Assembly: GCA_028684435.1 (NCBI GenBank)
Contig: JAQUFX010000001.1
Location: forward strand, 1-34,463
Direction of reading: 5' to 3'
Source of the DNA: Bacilli bacterium
GTDB lineage: Bacteria; Bacillota_I; Bacilli_A; RF39; UBA660
Length of the DNA stretch: 34,463 nt
Shown here: positions 7,146-14,369 of the stretch, in pieces
How the letters are laid out: every line of letters starts with the position of its first letter
Position numbering within the stretch: position 1 is the stretch's first letter
The notes under the pieces: model-generated
What the model saw: the letters and a program-made list of their open reading frames with translations, nothing else
What the model was told of the DNA's origin: nothing
Databases searched by the model: none
Position numbers and translations under genes: made by a program

Positions 7146-8195
7146 GTGTTTGGATTAGAAATGGATCAAATTGCAAAAATTAAAGTAATAGGAGTTGGCG
7201 GTGGCGGATGTAATGCCGTTAATCGCATGATTGAATCTGGTGTTAAAGGAGTCGAATTTATTGTAGCTAATACTGACTTGCAAGTATTAAATGCTTCTAA
7301 AGCTACTAATAAATTACAAATGGGAGAATCCATGACTGGAGGACTTGGTGCTGGTGCTAACCCTGAAGTAGGCCGTGAAGCTGCTCTTGAAAGTAAAGAA
7401 GAAATTAAAGAAGCTTTAAAAGGAGCAGATATGATTTTTGTTACTTGTGGTATGGGTGGAGGAACTGGTACTGGTGCAGCACCAATTATTGCTGAAATAG
7501 CACAAGATTTAGGAGCTCTAACAGTAGGCATCGTAACTAAGCCTTTTAGATTTGAAGGAAAGAAAAGAACTGAACAAGCAGTAATAGGTATAGATGAATT
7601 AAGAAAACATGTTGATACATTAATAGTTATTCCTAATGATAGATTAAGAGATATAATTGATAAAGCAACTCCAATGCTAGATGCCTTTAAGGAAGTAGAT
7701 AATGTTCTTCATAGAGGGGTTCAATCTATAAGTGATTTAATAGCAGTATCTGGTTTAGTTAACTTAGACTTTGCTGATGTTAAAGCTGTTATGGAAAAAA
7801 GAGGTAACGCCTTAATTGGTATTGGTTTAGGAGTTGGAGAAAATAGAGCTGTTGAAGCTGCTAAACAAGCTGTATCGTCACCACTTTTAGAAACGAGTGT
7901 AAGTGGAGCAAAAGATGCGATTGTAAATGTAACTGGAGGAATAAACTTAGCATTATTTGAAGTCGAAGATGCTGTTGAAGTAGTAAGACAATCAGCTAAT
8001 ACGGAAATAAATATTATCTTTGGAGCAGTAATAAATGAAAACTTAACTGATGAGGTAATTGTAACTGTAATTGCAACTGGATTTGATGATGATCATGATA
8101 CCATAAGTAAAATAGAAGAAAGACCAAGATCAATTATTGATGATGAAACAGATTTTGATATCCCACCATTTTTAAGAGATCGCGAAAATTTATAA
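7146..8195 (+). CDS. ftsZ: Cell division protein FtsZ
   Basis: Tubulin-like GTPase forming the Z-ring. Visible: KVIGVGGGGCNAVNRMI, the tubulin signature GGGTGTGAAP, the T7-loop region NLDFADVKAVM with its catalytic Asp, and a C-terminal peptide DIPPFLRDR that docks on FtsA and other partners. Start is GTG 7146 with AGGAGAG 7 nt upstream. Length 349 aa, with a short C-terminal linker. GC content is higher than in the neighbours, as usual for ftsZ in AT-rich genomes. A terminator lies just downstream, separating it from spoIIGA. Confidence 0.97.
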   Translation: MFGLEMDQIAKIKVIGVGGGGCNAVNRMIESGVKGVEFIVANTDLQVLNASKATNKLQMGESMTGGLGAGANPEVGREAALESKEEIKEALKGADMIFVTCGMGGGTGTGAAPIIAEIAQDLGALTVGIVTKPFRFEGKKRTEQAVIGIDELRKHVDTLIVIPNDRLRDIIDKATPMLDAFKEVDNVLHRGVQSISDLIAVSGLVNLDFADVKAVMEKRGNALIGIGLGVGENRAVEAAKQAVSSPLLETSVSGAKDAIVNVTGGINLALFEVEDAVEVVRQSANTEINIIFGAVINENLTDEVIVTVIATGFDDDHDTISKIEERPRSIIDDETDFDIPPFLRDRENL

Positions 8196-8210
8196 TATAT
8201 AAGAAAATAT

Positions 8211-8236
8211 GACACAAAATACGGTGTCTTTTTTTT
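8211..8236 (+). terminator. Terminator after ftsZ
   Basis: Stem GACAC (8211-8215) with GTGTC (8224-8228), 8-nt loop, followed by eight T (8229-8236). The stem is short, so some read-through into spoIIGA is possible. Confidence 0.7.
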
Positions 8237-8252
8237 ATAATAAATTTAGGTG

Positions 8253-9023
8253 ATGCCTATTATTATTTATATTGATTTAGTAATATTAATTAATTTTATT
8301 ATTGATTTATTACTTCTTATTAGTGTCGATTTACTTTTAAAAAGAAAAGCAAAATTTAAAAGAATAATTATAGCATCTATATTAGGGAGTATATCAACCT
8401 TGTTATTATTTTATATTAATAATAATTTTATGTTATTAATATTTAAACTGTTTATTAGTATATTAATGGTTATTATAGCTTTTAAATATGAAACATTTAA
8501 TTATTTTAAAGATAATATTATATGGCTTTATATATTAGGAATAATATTAGGAGGAACAATTTTTCTTCTTAATAATCAAATAGCTTTAGTTAATAATGGT
8601 TTAGTTTTTTCAGAAAGTGGTTTTAAAATTAATATAATTATTTTATGTATTATTAGTCCAATAATAATTTATAAATATTTACAATATCAAAAAAGTTATC
8701 AAAATATTTATTCTGAAACTTATGATGTTGACATATATTATAAAGGAATAAAAATAACTGGTACTGGTTTTTTAGATACTGGTAATAAAATAAAAGATCC
8801 TTACTTTGGAAGACCAATTATATTAATTAATAAAGATCTTATTAAAAAAGAAGTCAATACTTTTTTAGTCCCTTATAATTCAGTTGGATATAAAGGTATG
8901 CTTAAAGTATTTAAACCGGATAAAGTTAAAATAAATGAAAAAATTACTAAAAAAGTCTTAATTGGTTTAGCTGATGTTAATTTAAATGGCATAAAAATAG
9001 TTTTAAATACGGAGGTAGTGTGA
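8253..9023 (+). CDS. spoIIGA: SpoIIGA, pro-sigma-E processing protease
   Basis: Membrane aspartic protease of the sporulating mother cell that cleaves the pro-sequence from sigma-E after a signal from the forespore. The N-terminal half is about five hydrophobic helices (residues 1-145); the C-terminal half carries the aspartic protease motif GFLDTGN (catalytic Asp ~175), then RPIILI and VPYNSVG. At 256 aa it is shorter than the ~309 aa of B. subtilis, but both domains are complete. The start is ATG 8253 or the adjoining GTG 8250; neither has a well-spaced ribosome site. A TATAAT at 8236-8241 lies so close that a transcript from it would be almost leaderless. Ends with TGA. It precedes sigE, its substrate, as in Bacillus. 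Confidence 0.9.
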   Translation: MPIIIYIDLVILINFIIDLLLLISVDLLLKRKAKFKRIIIASILGSISTLLLFYINNNFMLLIFKLFISILMVIIAFKYETFNYFKDNIIWLYILGIILGGTIFLLNNQIALVNNGLVFSESGFKINIIILCIISPIIIYKYLQYQKSYQNIYSETYDVDIYYKGIKITGTGFLDTGNKIKDPYFGRPIILINKDLIKKEVNTFLVPYNSVGYKGMLKVFKPDKVKINEKITKKVLIGLADVNLNGIKIVLNTEVV

Positions 9024-9150
9024 GATATAAAACATAAAAATAAGACACAAAAAAATGAACACCGTTATTACCATGTTTTAACATGTTAATTTAAATTAAA
9101 ATTATGCTGTTTGCTCTTGGGTAATATTATAAATAAATAGAAAGGAAAAG

Positions 9151-9200
9151 TCAAAAAGGAGTAAATCCCATTCCTTTTTGAGAAGGTCGTTTTACGATCT
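9151..9200 (+). promoter_or_regulatory. Tandem hairpins in the sigE leader
   Basis: Perfect 10-bp stem TCAAAAAGGA (9151-9160) with TCCTTTTTGA (9172-9181), and directly after it a 6-bp stem AGGTCG (9184-9189) with CGATCT (9195-9200, one G-U pair). They end 14 nt before the sigE start. No T-run follows, so this is more likely translational or RNA-stability control than a terminator. Further upstream, TTAACATGTTAA at 9078-9089 is a perfect palindrome and ATTACC/GGTAAT (9067-9072, 9120-9125) could close a larger structure. Confidence 0.55.
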
Positions 9201-9214
9201 ATATGGTAGTTAAT

Positions 9215-9907
9215 ATGAAAAAGATATTATTATGGTTATGTAAAGTATTTAAAATAAGAAGTGAATTATTATTTGTCGGTAGTACTGATATTCTCCCTCC
9301 CCCTTTATCAAAAGAAGAAGAATTAAATTATATTATAAGATTTAAAGAAGGAGACCAGCTAGCTAGAGATAAACTTATTGAACATAATTTAAGATTAGTT
9401 GTTTTTTTAGCTAAAAAATATGAAAGTACGGGTTATGATATTGAAGATTTAGTAAGTATTGGCTCAATTGGTTTAATTAAAGGTATTCAAACTTACAAAC
9501 CAGATAAAAACATTAAATTAGCAACTTATTCAAGTCGATGTATTACTAATGAAATATTAATGTTTATTAGAAAAAATAAACGCAGAAAATCTGAAATTAG
9601 TTTTGAAGATGCTATTAATTTCGATACAGAAGGAAATGAACTTCATTTAGAAGATATTTTAGGTACCGAAGAAGATATTGTTTATAAAAGCTTTGAAGAA
9701 AAAACTGATAAAGAAAGTTTAGAAAAAGAACTAAATTTACTTACCGAGAGAGAAAAAATCATTATGACTTTAAGATATGGTTTAAATAATACTGATGATT
9801 ACACCCAAAAAGAAGTAGCTGAAATGTTAGGAATAAGTCAGTCTTATATATCGAGAATCGAAAAAAAGGTTATTAAAAAAGTTAAGTCATTATTAGAAAG
9901 TAGATAA
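9215..9907 (+). CDS. sigE: RNA polymerase sigma-E factor (early mother cell)
   Basis: Sporulation sigma factor of the mother cell. The N-terminal pro-sequence (MKKILLWLCKVFKIRSELLF), hydrophobic and basic, is followed by the cleavage-region marker GSTDILPPPLSKEEE shared with Bacillus pro-sigma-E. Region 2 shows HNLRLVVFLAKKYE, DLVSIGSIGLIKGI and LATYSSRCI; region 4 shows LTEREKIIMTLRYGL and the helix-turn-helix KEVAEMLGISQSYISRIEK. The ATG at 9215 is chosen over 9203 because it matches the conserved start; no strong ribosome site is seen, which fits tight control. SpoIIGA, just upstream, is the processing protease. Confidence 0.95.
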   Translation: MKKILLWLCKVFKIRSELLFVGSTDILPPPLSKEEELNYIIRFKEGDQLARDKLIEHNLRLVVFLAKKYESTGYDIEDLVSIGSIGLIKGIQTYKPDKNIKLATYSSRCITNEILMFIRKNKRRKSEISFEDAINFDTEGNELHLEDILGTEEDIVYKSFEEKTDKESLEKELNLLTEREKIIMTLRYGLNNTDDYTQKEVAEMLGISQSYISRIEKKVIKKVKSLLESR

Positions 9908-9922
9908 TCTGAATAAAAAAAG

Positions 9923-9959
9923 CTCCTTAAAACCAAGATAACTTTGGAAGGAGTTTTTT
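9923..9959 (+). promoter_or_regulatory. Hairpin overlapping the sigG ribosome site, also terminator-like
   Basis: CTCCTT (9923-9928) pairs perfectly with AAGGAG (9948-9953), with an inner CCAA/TTGG helix. The right arm is the sigG Shine-Dalgarno sequence (GGAAGGAG, 9946-9953) and six T follow at 9954-9959. So read-through from sigE would either terminate here or give an mRNA with the sigG ribosome site closed. A comparable occluding stem-loop upstream of sigG is known in B. subtilis. Confidence 0.75.
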
Positions 9960-9961
9960 AT

Positions 9962-10735
9962 TTGAGTAAATATAAAGTAGATATAATAGGAATTGATACT
10001 AATAATTTAAAAGTACTGAAAAAAGATGAAATGAATGTCTTATTTAAAAAATTTCAAAATGGTAATAATAATGCCAAAGAAGAATTAATAAATGGTAATT
10101 TAAAATTAGTTCTCAGTATTATTAAAAAATATAATAATGGTAAATATGATATGAATGATTTATTCCAAATTGGATGTATTGGTTTAATTAAAGCAGTTGA
10201 TAATTTTTCTCTTGATTATAATGTCATGTTTTCAACCTATGCTGTTCCTCTTATATTGGGAGAAGTAAAAAGATATATTAGAGATTCCAGTGTTGTAAGA
10301 ATTAGTCGCAGTATTAGAGATAATGCTTATCAAATATTAAAGTATAAAGATAAATATTTACTCGAACATGGTATTGAACCAACTTATGATGATATATGTA
10401 ATTATTTAGGAATAACTGAATATGAATTATCTTCAGCTTTAGAAAGTTTAATTACTCCAATTAGTATCTTTAGTCCGATATATAATGATGGGGGAGATAC
10501 AATATATTTACTTGATCAATTACCTGATAAAAAAGAAAAAGTTGATAAAGATGATTCAATAAGTTTACAAAGAGCATTAAATAAAATTAATGAAAGAGAA
10601 TCAAGTGTCCTTTATGCTAGATATATTTATGGCAAAACCCAAATGGAAATAGCAGATGACTTAGGTGTTTCACAAGCCCAAGTATCAAGAATAGAAAAAA
10701 ATGCTATCAAGAATGTCAAACGCTTAATGAAATAA
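9962..10735 (+). CDS. sigG: RNA polymerase sigma-G factor (late forespore)
   Basis: Late forespore sigma factor. Near-complete correspondence to the family: KYKVDIIGIDTNNLKVLK start, ELINGNLKLVLSIIKKY, DDLFQIGCIGLIKAVDNF-like region 2 (here MNDLFQIGC), FSTYAVPLILGEVKRYIRD, SVVRISRSIRD, PIYNDGGDTIYLLDQL, and the C-terminal helix-turn-helix GKTQMEIADDLGVSQAQVS. The frame is open from a TTG at 9944, but the conserved start is the TTG at 9962, 8 nt after GGAAGGAG. A TTG start and an occluded ribosome site both suggest deliberately weak translation. Follows sigE as in Bacillus. Confidence 0.95.
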   Translation: MSKYKVDIIGIDTNNLKVLKKDEMNVLFKKFQNGNNNAKEELINGNLKLVLSIIKKYNNGKYDMNDLFQIGCIGLIKAVDNFSLDYNVMFSTYAVPLILGEVKRYIRDSSVVRISRSIRDNAYQILKYKDKYLLEHGIEPTYDDICNYLGITEYELSSALESLITPISIFSPIYNDGGDTIYLLDQLPDKKEKVDKDDSISLQRALNKINERESSVLYARYIYGKTQMEIADDLGVSQAQVSRIEKNAIKNVKRLMK

Positions 10736-10771
10736 TATAAGTTTATTACCATATAATTAATTGGTGGTAAT

Positions 10772-11002
10772 ATGTTAATGAGCGATCTTCAAAGAAAAGA
10801 TATAGTTAATATTATAAATGGAGCTAGGTTAGGTAAAATTGTCGATATAGATGTAACTAAAGAAGGTTATATTAATAGTTTAATAGTTGAATCAGCTAAA
10901 TTAATGAGAAAAATAAGTTATGGTAACGAAGTAAATATTACCTTTAAACAAATAGTTACTATTGGAAGTGATGTAATATTAGTTGATTTATCAATTAAAT
11001 AA
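10772..11002 (+). CDS. ylmC: YlmC/YmxH family PRC-barrel protein
   Basis: A 76-aa protein with the YlmC/YmxH pattern: SDLQRKDIVNIINGARLGKI, DIDVTKEGYI, and a C-terminal VNITFKQIVTIGSDVILVDL. PRC-barrel-like fold; the genes regularly follow sigG in spore formers and the family is associated with sporulation, but the biochemical role is unknown. GGTGG precedes ATG 10772; ATG 10778 is possible. A TATTACC/GGTAATA inverted repeat (10744-10750, 10766-10772) encloses the ribosome site. Confidence 0.85.
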   Translation: MLMSDLQRKDIVNIINGARLGKIVDIDVTKEGYINSLIVESAKLMRKISYGNEVNITFKQIVTIGSDVILVDLSIK

Positions 11003-11052
11003 TTCATCTTTTTTTAATTTCTTTTTAATGATAAAATAATAATGAGGTAATT

Positions 11053-11526
11053 ATGAATAAGAAAATATTAATTTCTGCCAGTATAATTTTATTTTTAGAT
11101 CAAATTTCGAAAATATTAATTGATTTATATTTAAGTATCAATGATTCATTTACTATTATTAACAATTTTTTTCATATTACTTATGTAAATAATTATGGAG
11201 CTGCTTTTGGAATATTAAATAATAAAATTTGGTTATTAATTATATTTACATTATTAACTGTTTTTATTGTATATAGATATATAAATACATTTAAAATAAA
11301 TAAAAGAAACGAAATTGCTTTCAGTTTTTTATTAGGTGGAATATTAGGAAATTTAATTGATCGATTATTTCTAGGTTATATTAGAGATTTTTTAGATTTT
11401 AAGATCTTTGGATATAATTTTCCGGTCTTTAATTTAGGAGATACATTTATCTTTTTGGGAGCAATTTTATTAATAATAGCAATTTATAAAGGAGAAGACA
11501 ATGCAAATAGTAGTAAATCAAAATAA
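11053..11526 (+). CDS. lspA: Lipoprotein signal peptidase (signal peptidase II)
   Basis: Membrane aspartic protease that removes signal peptides from diacylglyceryl-modified prolipoproteins. Four hydrophobic helices and the family motifs are present: DQISK (residue 16 on), NNYGAAFGIL, GNLIDRLFLGYIRDFLDF with catalytic Asp112, and FNLGDTFI with catalytic Asp130. Length 157 aa is standard. Ribosome site GAGG lies before ATG. The 3' end overlaps rluD by 26 nt, the classic lspA-rluD pairing of Bacillota. Confidence 0.93.
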   Translation: MNKKILISASIILFLDQISKILIDLYLSINDSFTIINNFFHITYVNNYGAAFGILNNKIWLLIIFTLLTVFIVYRYINTFKINKRNEIAFSFLLGGILGNLIDRLFLGYIRDFLDFKIFGYNFPVFNLGDTFIFLGAILLIIAIYKGEDNANSSKSK

Positions 11527-12385
11527 TATTAGAATTGATAAATATTTAAGTAATATTACTGAATATTCCCGTGCTTTAATCCAAAAAATGATTGAAGGAG
11601 GATATATATTAGTAAATAATAATAATATTAAAGCCAAACATTTACTTCAAAATGGCGATATTATAATTATTAAGGATGGATTTATCAAAAATCATCATTT
11701 AGAACCAGAAGAAATAAAATTAGATATTGTCTTTGAAGATCAAGATTTAATTGTTATTAATAAACCTTCAGGAATGGTAGTTCATCCTGGTAATGGCAAC
11801 AAATCAGGTACTTTAGTTAATGCTTTACTTAATCATACTAATAAATTAAGTAGAGATGAAGTAAGACCAGGCATTGTTCACCGAATTGATAAAGATACTA
11901 GTGGATTAATATTAATTGCTAAAAATGATAAAGTTCATGAATTATTAGCGGCCAAATTTAAAAATAAAACTATAACCCGCGAATATATTGCTCTATTAAT
12001 TGGAGAATTAAAAACAGATACGGCTACAATTGATGCTCCAATTGGAAGAGATGTTCATGATCGCATGAAAATGAATGTAACTAATATTAATGCTAAAAAA
12101 GCTATTACTCATTTATCAGTACTAAAAAGATATCAAGGTTATACTTTAGTAAATTTCAAATTAGAAACTGGACGAACTCATCAAATAAGAGTGCATGCTA
12201 GATATATAGGGTATCCAGTATTTAATGATCCAGTATATACCAAAAATAAAAGTACATCTTTTGGCCAGTATTTGCATTCAAGTAAATTAGAATTTATTCA
12301 TCCTGTTACAAAAGAACGCTTAATTTTTGAGTGTCCTTTACCAAAAGAATTTAATGATTTTTTAATTAATTTAGAAACCAAATAA
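11501..12385 (+). CDS. rluD: 23S rRNA pseudouridine synthase, RluD family
   Basis: Isomerises specific uridines of 23S rRNA (family targets 1911/1915/1917). An N-terminal S4 RNA-binding domain (residues 1-60, RIDKYLSNITEYSRALIQKMI) is followed by the catalytic domain with HRIDKDTSGL (catalytic Asp130), VINKPSGMVVHPG and GRTHQIRVH. Length 294 aa is typical. AAGGAG inside the end of lspA serves ATG 11501, so the genes are coupled. The exact uridine target cannot be read from sequence. The last 20 nt overlap the convergent TspO-like gene. Confidence 0.93.
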   Translation: MQIVVNQNNIRIDKYLSNITEYSRALIQKMIEGGYILVNNNNIKAKHLLQNGDIIIIKDGFIKNHHLEPEEIKLDIVFEDQDLIVINKPSGMVVHPGNGNKSGTLVNALLNHTNKLSRDEVRPGIVHRIDKDTSGLILIAKNDKVHELLAAKFKNKTITREYIALLIGELKTDTATIDAPIGRDVHDRMKMNVTNINAKKAITHLSVLKRYQGYTLVNFKLETGRTHQIRVHARYIGYPVFNDPVYTKNKSTSFGQYLHSSKLEFIHPVTKERLIFECPLPKEFNDFLINLETK

Positions 12386-12791
12386 TAGTAAATAGTATAA
12401 TATTATAAATAAGCCAAAATAGATAAAATATTATTACATATGATAAATTATTATTAATTTTATTAGTTTGAATAAATAAATATATTGCGCTTATGAATAT
12501 AACTATTATTGATATTAAGAATAATAATATATTATTAAAATCATAAATTATAAAACTATATAGCCAGCTTAATATTAAATTTATTAATAAAGCAAATATG
12601 TAATTATTATTAATATTTTCATATTTTATAATAGTAAAGATACTGGTTGTAATTAGAACAAAAGAAACAATCCAACCTAAATAATAAATAAATATATTAG
12701 GCATCAACCAAGGCAAATTTAATGTATTTAAATAGTTATGAAGTGGAAAAAATAAAAAAGAAGTGAAATATAAAAAGAAAATAATAGTCAT
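12366..12791 (-). CDS. TspO/MBR-like five-helix membrane protein
   Basis: A 141-aa, almost entirely hydrophobic protein with about five membrane helices. The spacing and the motifs LPWLMPNIFIYYLGWIVSF and the C-terminal FYLFWLIYNIILFTIIWFLN resemble TspO/MBR (translocator protein) family members, which bind tetrapyrroles. Characteristic Trp and Pro positions are partly kept, but the sequence is very divergent and assignment is tentative. No good ribosome site is seen near the ATG at 12791. Convergent with rluD, overlapping its 3' end by 20 nt. Confidence 0.5.
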   Translation of the reverse strand: MTIIFFLYFTSFLFFPLHNYLNTLNLPWLMPNIFIYYLGWIVSFVLITTSIFTIIKYENINNNYIFALLINLILSWLYSFIIYDFNNILLFLISIIVIFISAIYLFIQTNKINNNLSYVIIFYLFWLIYNIILFTIIWFLN

Positions 12792-12822
12792 TGAAAAAGA
12801 ATTTTTTATAATATTATCACCC

Positions 12823-12851
12823 TTTACATAACTAGAACTTTGTTATAAAAT
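12823..12851 (+). promoter_or_regulatory. Likely promoter of the rhomboid gene
   Basis: TTTACA at 12823-12828, 17-nt spacer, TAAAAT at 12846-12851, 25 nt before the rhomboid start; AAGGAG follows. Confidence 0.5.
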
Positions 12852-12876
12852 AATATATGCAAAAGGAGAATATAGT

Positions 12877-13995
12877 ATGAGTATAACCGTTAATACAAAA
12901 GATGAAATAATTATGAGATTAGTTCATTATTTTGTTACTGAAGAAAATTATCAACCAATTATTATAAATGGTGTTAAAAATGAAATCTGGCTTGAAAATT
13001 TAGAAGCTCAATATCGTATAATTCGGATTAATTCTAATTATATACATAATAAAGATCAATTAATTTTCGATAATTATAAAGTAAAAAGTATAGCTAAACA
13101 AGTAAAGAAAAAAACTTTATCTTTTAAAGTTAATATTTTAAATATTTTACTGGATTTAAATGAAGAAATAAATATTCAAAATGATAAAAATATTGATACC
13201 TTTAAAATTAAAACTTTAAAAGATGTTAGAAATGATAATGGAATTTCAAAATTATTTCCGAAATTAAAAACCTTTACATTAAGTAAAGAAAATAATGTTG
13301 AATTAATTGTTAATATAACTAATGATATAAATAAAAAAACTGAAAAAAATAATATTACTTATGATAATATTTTCAAACCTAAAAAGATAATAGTTACTAA
13401 AATTTTAATTATTATAAATGTTATTATGTTTATTTTTAGTACTATGTATCCTAATGTTTTTAATTTATTTTTTCTTAATTCTGATTTAGTTAAAATGGGT
13501 GAATACTGGAGATTGTTTACGGCAGCTTTTTTACATGCTAATGTTTTTCATTTACTAGTAAATATGTATTCTTTACACATTATAGGTACTCAAGTAGAAA
13601 CCTTTTTAGGGAAAAGAAAATTTTTAATTGTTTATTTTGGTTCAGCTATAGTAGCTAGTTTAATGTCAGCAGTTATTACACAAGGTAATAGCGTTGGGGC
13701 ATCTGGGGCTTTATTTGGTTTATTAGGATGCTTATTATATTTTGGTTATCATTATAGGATATATTTTGGTAGTGTTTTAACAAGTCAAATCGTGCCAGTT
13801 ATATTGATTAACTTATTAATTGGATTTACGATTCCTATGATCGATAATGCTGCTCATATAGGTGGTTTAATTGGCGGGTTATTTATAACTATGGCTATTG
13901 GAATAGGTAAGAAAGATAAAACAACAATGATAAATGGTATCATAGTTAGTTTTATTTATATCGCATTTTTAACATATTTATTATTTTTAAATTAA
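12877..13995 (+). CDS. Rhomboid-family intramembrane serine protease
   Basis: Cleaves transmembrane substrates within the membrane. Residues 1-165 are a soluble Lys/Asn-rich domain without recognised motifs. The rhomboid core is at ~172-372: a WRLFTAAFLHANVFHLLVNM helix pair with the conserved His-x-x-x-Asn, the catalytic GASGALFG (Ser276), and AHIGGLIGG with the catalytic His327. The arrangement of a cytoplasmic N-terminal domain plus core resembles B. subtilis YqgP (GluP), but the C-terminal TPR region of YqgP is absent. The substrate is unknown. Ribosome site AAAGGAG before ATG 12877. Confidence 0.9.
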   Translation: MSITVNTKDEIIMRLVHYFVTEENYQPIIINGVKNEIWLENLEAQYRIIRINSNYIHNKDQLIFDNYKVKSIAKQVKKKTLSFKVNILNILLDLNEEINIQNDKNIDTFKIKTLKDVRNDNGISKLFPKLKTFTLSKENNVELIVNITNDINKKTEKNNITYDNIFKPKKIIVTKILIIINVIMFIFSTMYPNVFNLFFLNSDLVKMGEYWRLFTAAFLHANVFHLLVNMYSLHIIGTQVETFLGKRKFLIVYFGSAIVASLMSAVITQGNSVGASGALFGLLGCLLYFGYHYRIYFGSVLTSQIVPVILINLLIGFTIPMIDNAAHIGGLIGGLFITMAIGIGKKDKTTMINGIIVSFIYIAFLTYLLFLN

Positions 13996-14029
13996 AATGC
14001 AGTAAAAAAAAATTATGAAATGATAAAGT

Positions 14030-14070
14030 AAAAAGTAGACACAAATAATAATAGTGGTCTACTTTTTTTT
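14030..14070. terminator. Bidirectional terminator after the rhomboid gene
   Basis: Perfect 11-bp stem AAAAAGTAGAC (14030-14040) with GTCTACTTTTT (14057-14067), 16-nt loop, T-run on both strands. The minus-strand gene's stop codon lies in the right arm. Confidence 0.85.
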
Positions 14071-14307
14071 AATGTTTATACAATCCGGGATATAAACAAT
14101 TTCTTTTTTGTCAGTTATTAAATAATTATTTGTTTTGGCAATTATTTTAGCATTAAAGATGTGATCTTTAGTTTCAATTATAGCATCAATAGGTAATTGA
14201 TTTAAACTTATATCATTAATACTTCTATTTGATAAACCATAAAATGTATATTGAGAGTTTTTGATGTTTTCATCTATTTTATTTTTAAATATTTCTGGTA
14301 AATTCAT
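14059..14307 (-). CDS. Small hypothetical protein
   Basis: 82 aa, soluble, no Cys and no Trp. I do not recognise it. It begins MNLPEIFKNKI, has a central LPIDAIIETKDHIFNAKII strand-rich part and ends in Lys residues. It is likely a real gene: a good ribosome site (GGAGGG, then an AAGG next to ATG) precedes the start, it fills the gap between two genes, and it shares a terminator with the rhomboid gene. Upstream on the minus strand CATATAATA (14328-14336) fits the -10 half of a sigma-K promoter, but no AC sits at the right distance. Confidence 0.6.
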   Translation of the reverse strand: MNLPEIFKNKIDENIKNSQYTFYGLSNRSINDISLNQLPIDAIIETKDHIFNAKIIAKTNNYLITDKKEIVYIPDCINIKKK

Positions 14308-14369
14308 CCTTATCCCTCCACTTATAATATTATATGTATATAAAGCTTAAATGAGATAAAAATAATAAT

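Noticed and set aside
7166..7531. 121-aa minus-strand frame inside ftsZ
   Set aside because: Antisense shadow caused by the codon bias of ftsZ; Pro/Ala-rich composition unlike any gene here.
14328..14354. Third sigma-K promoter upstream of the 82-aa gene (minus)
   Set aside because: CATATAATA matches the -10 half, but there is no AC 16-17 nt upstream; such AT-rich matches occur by chance here.
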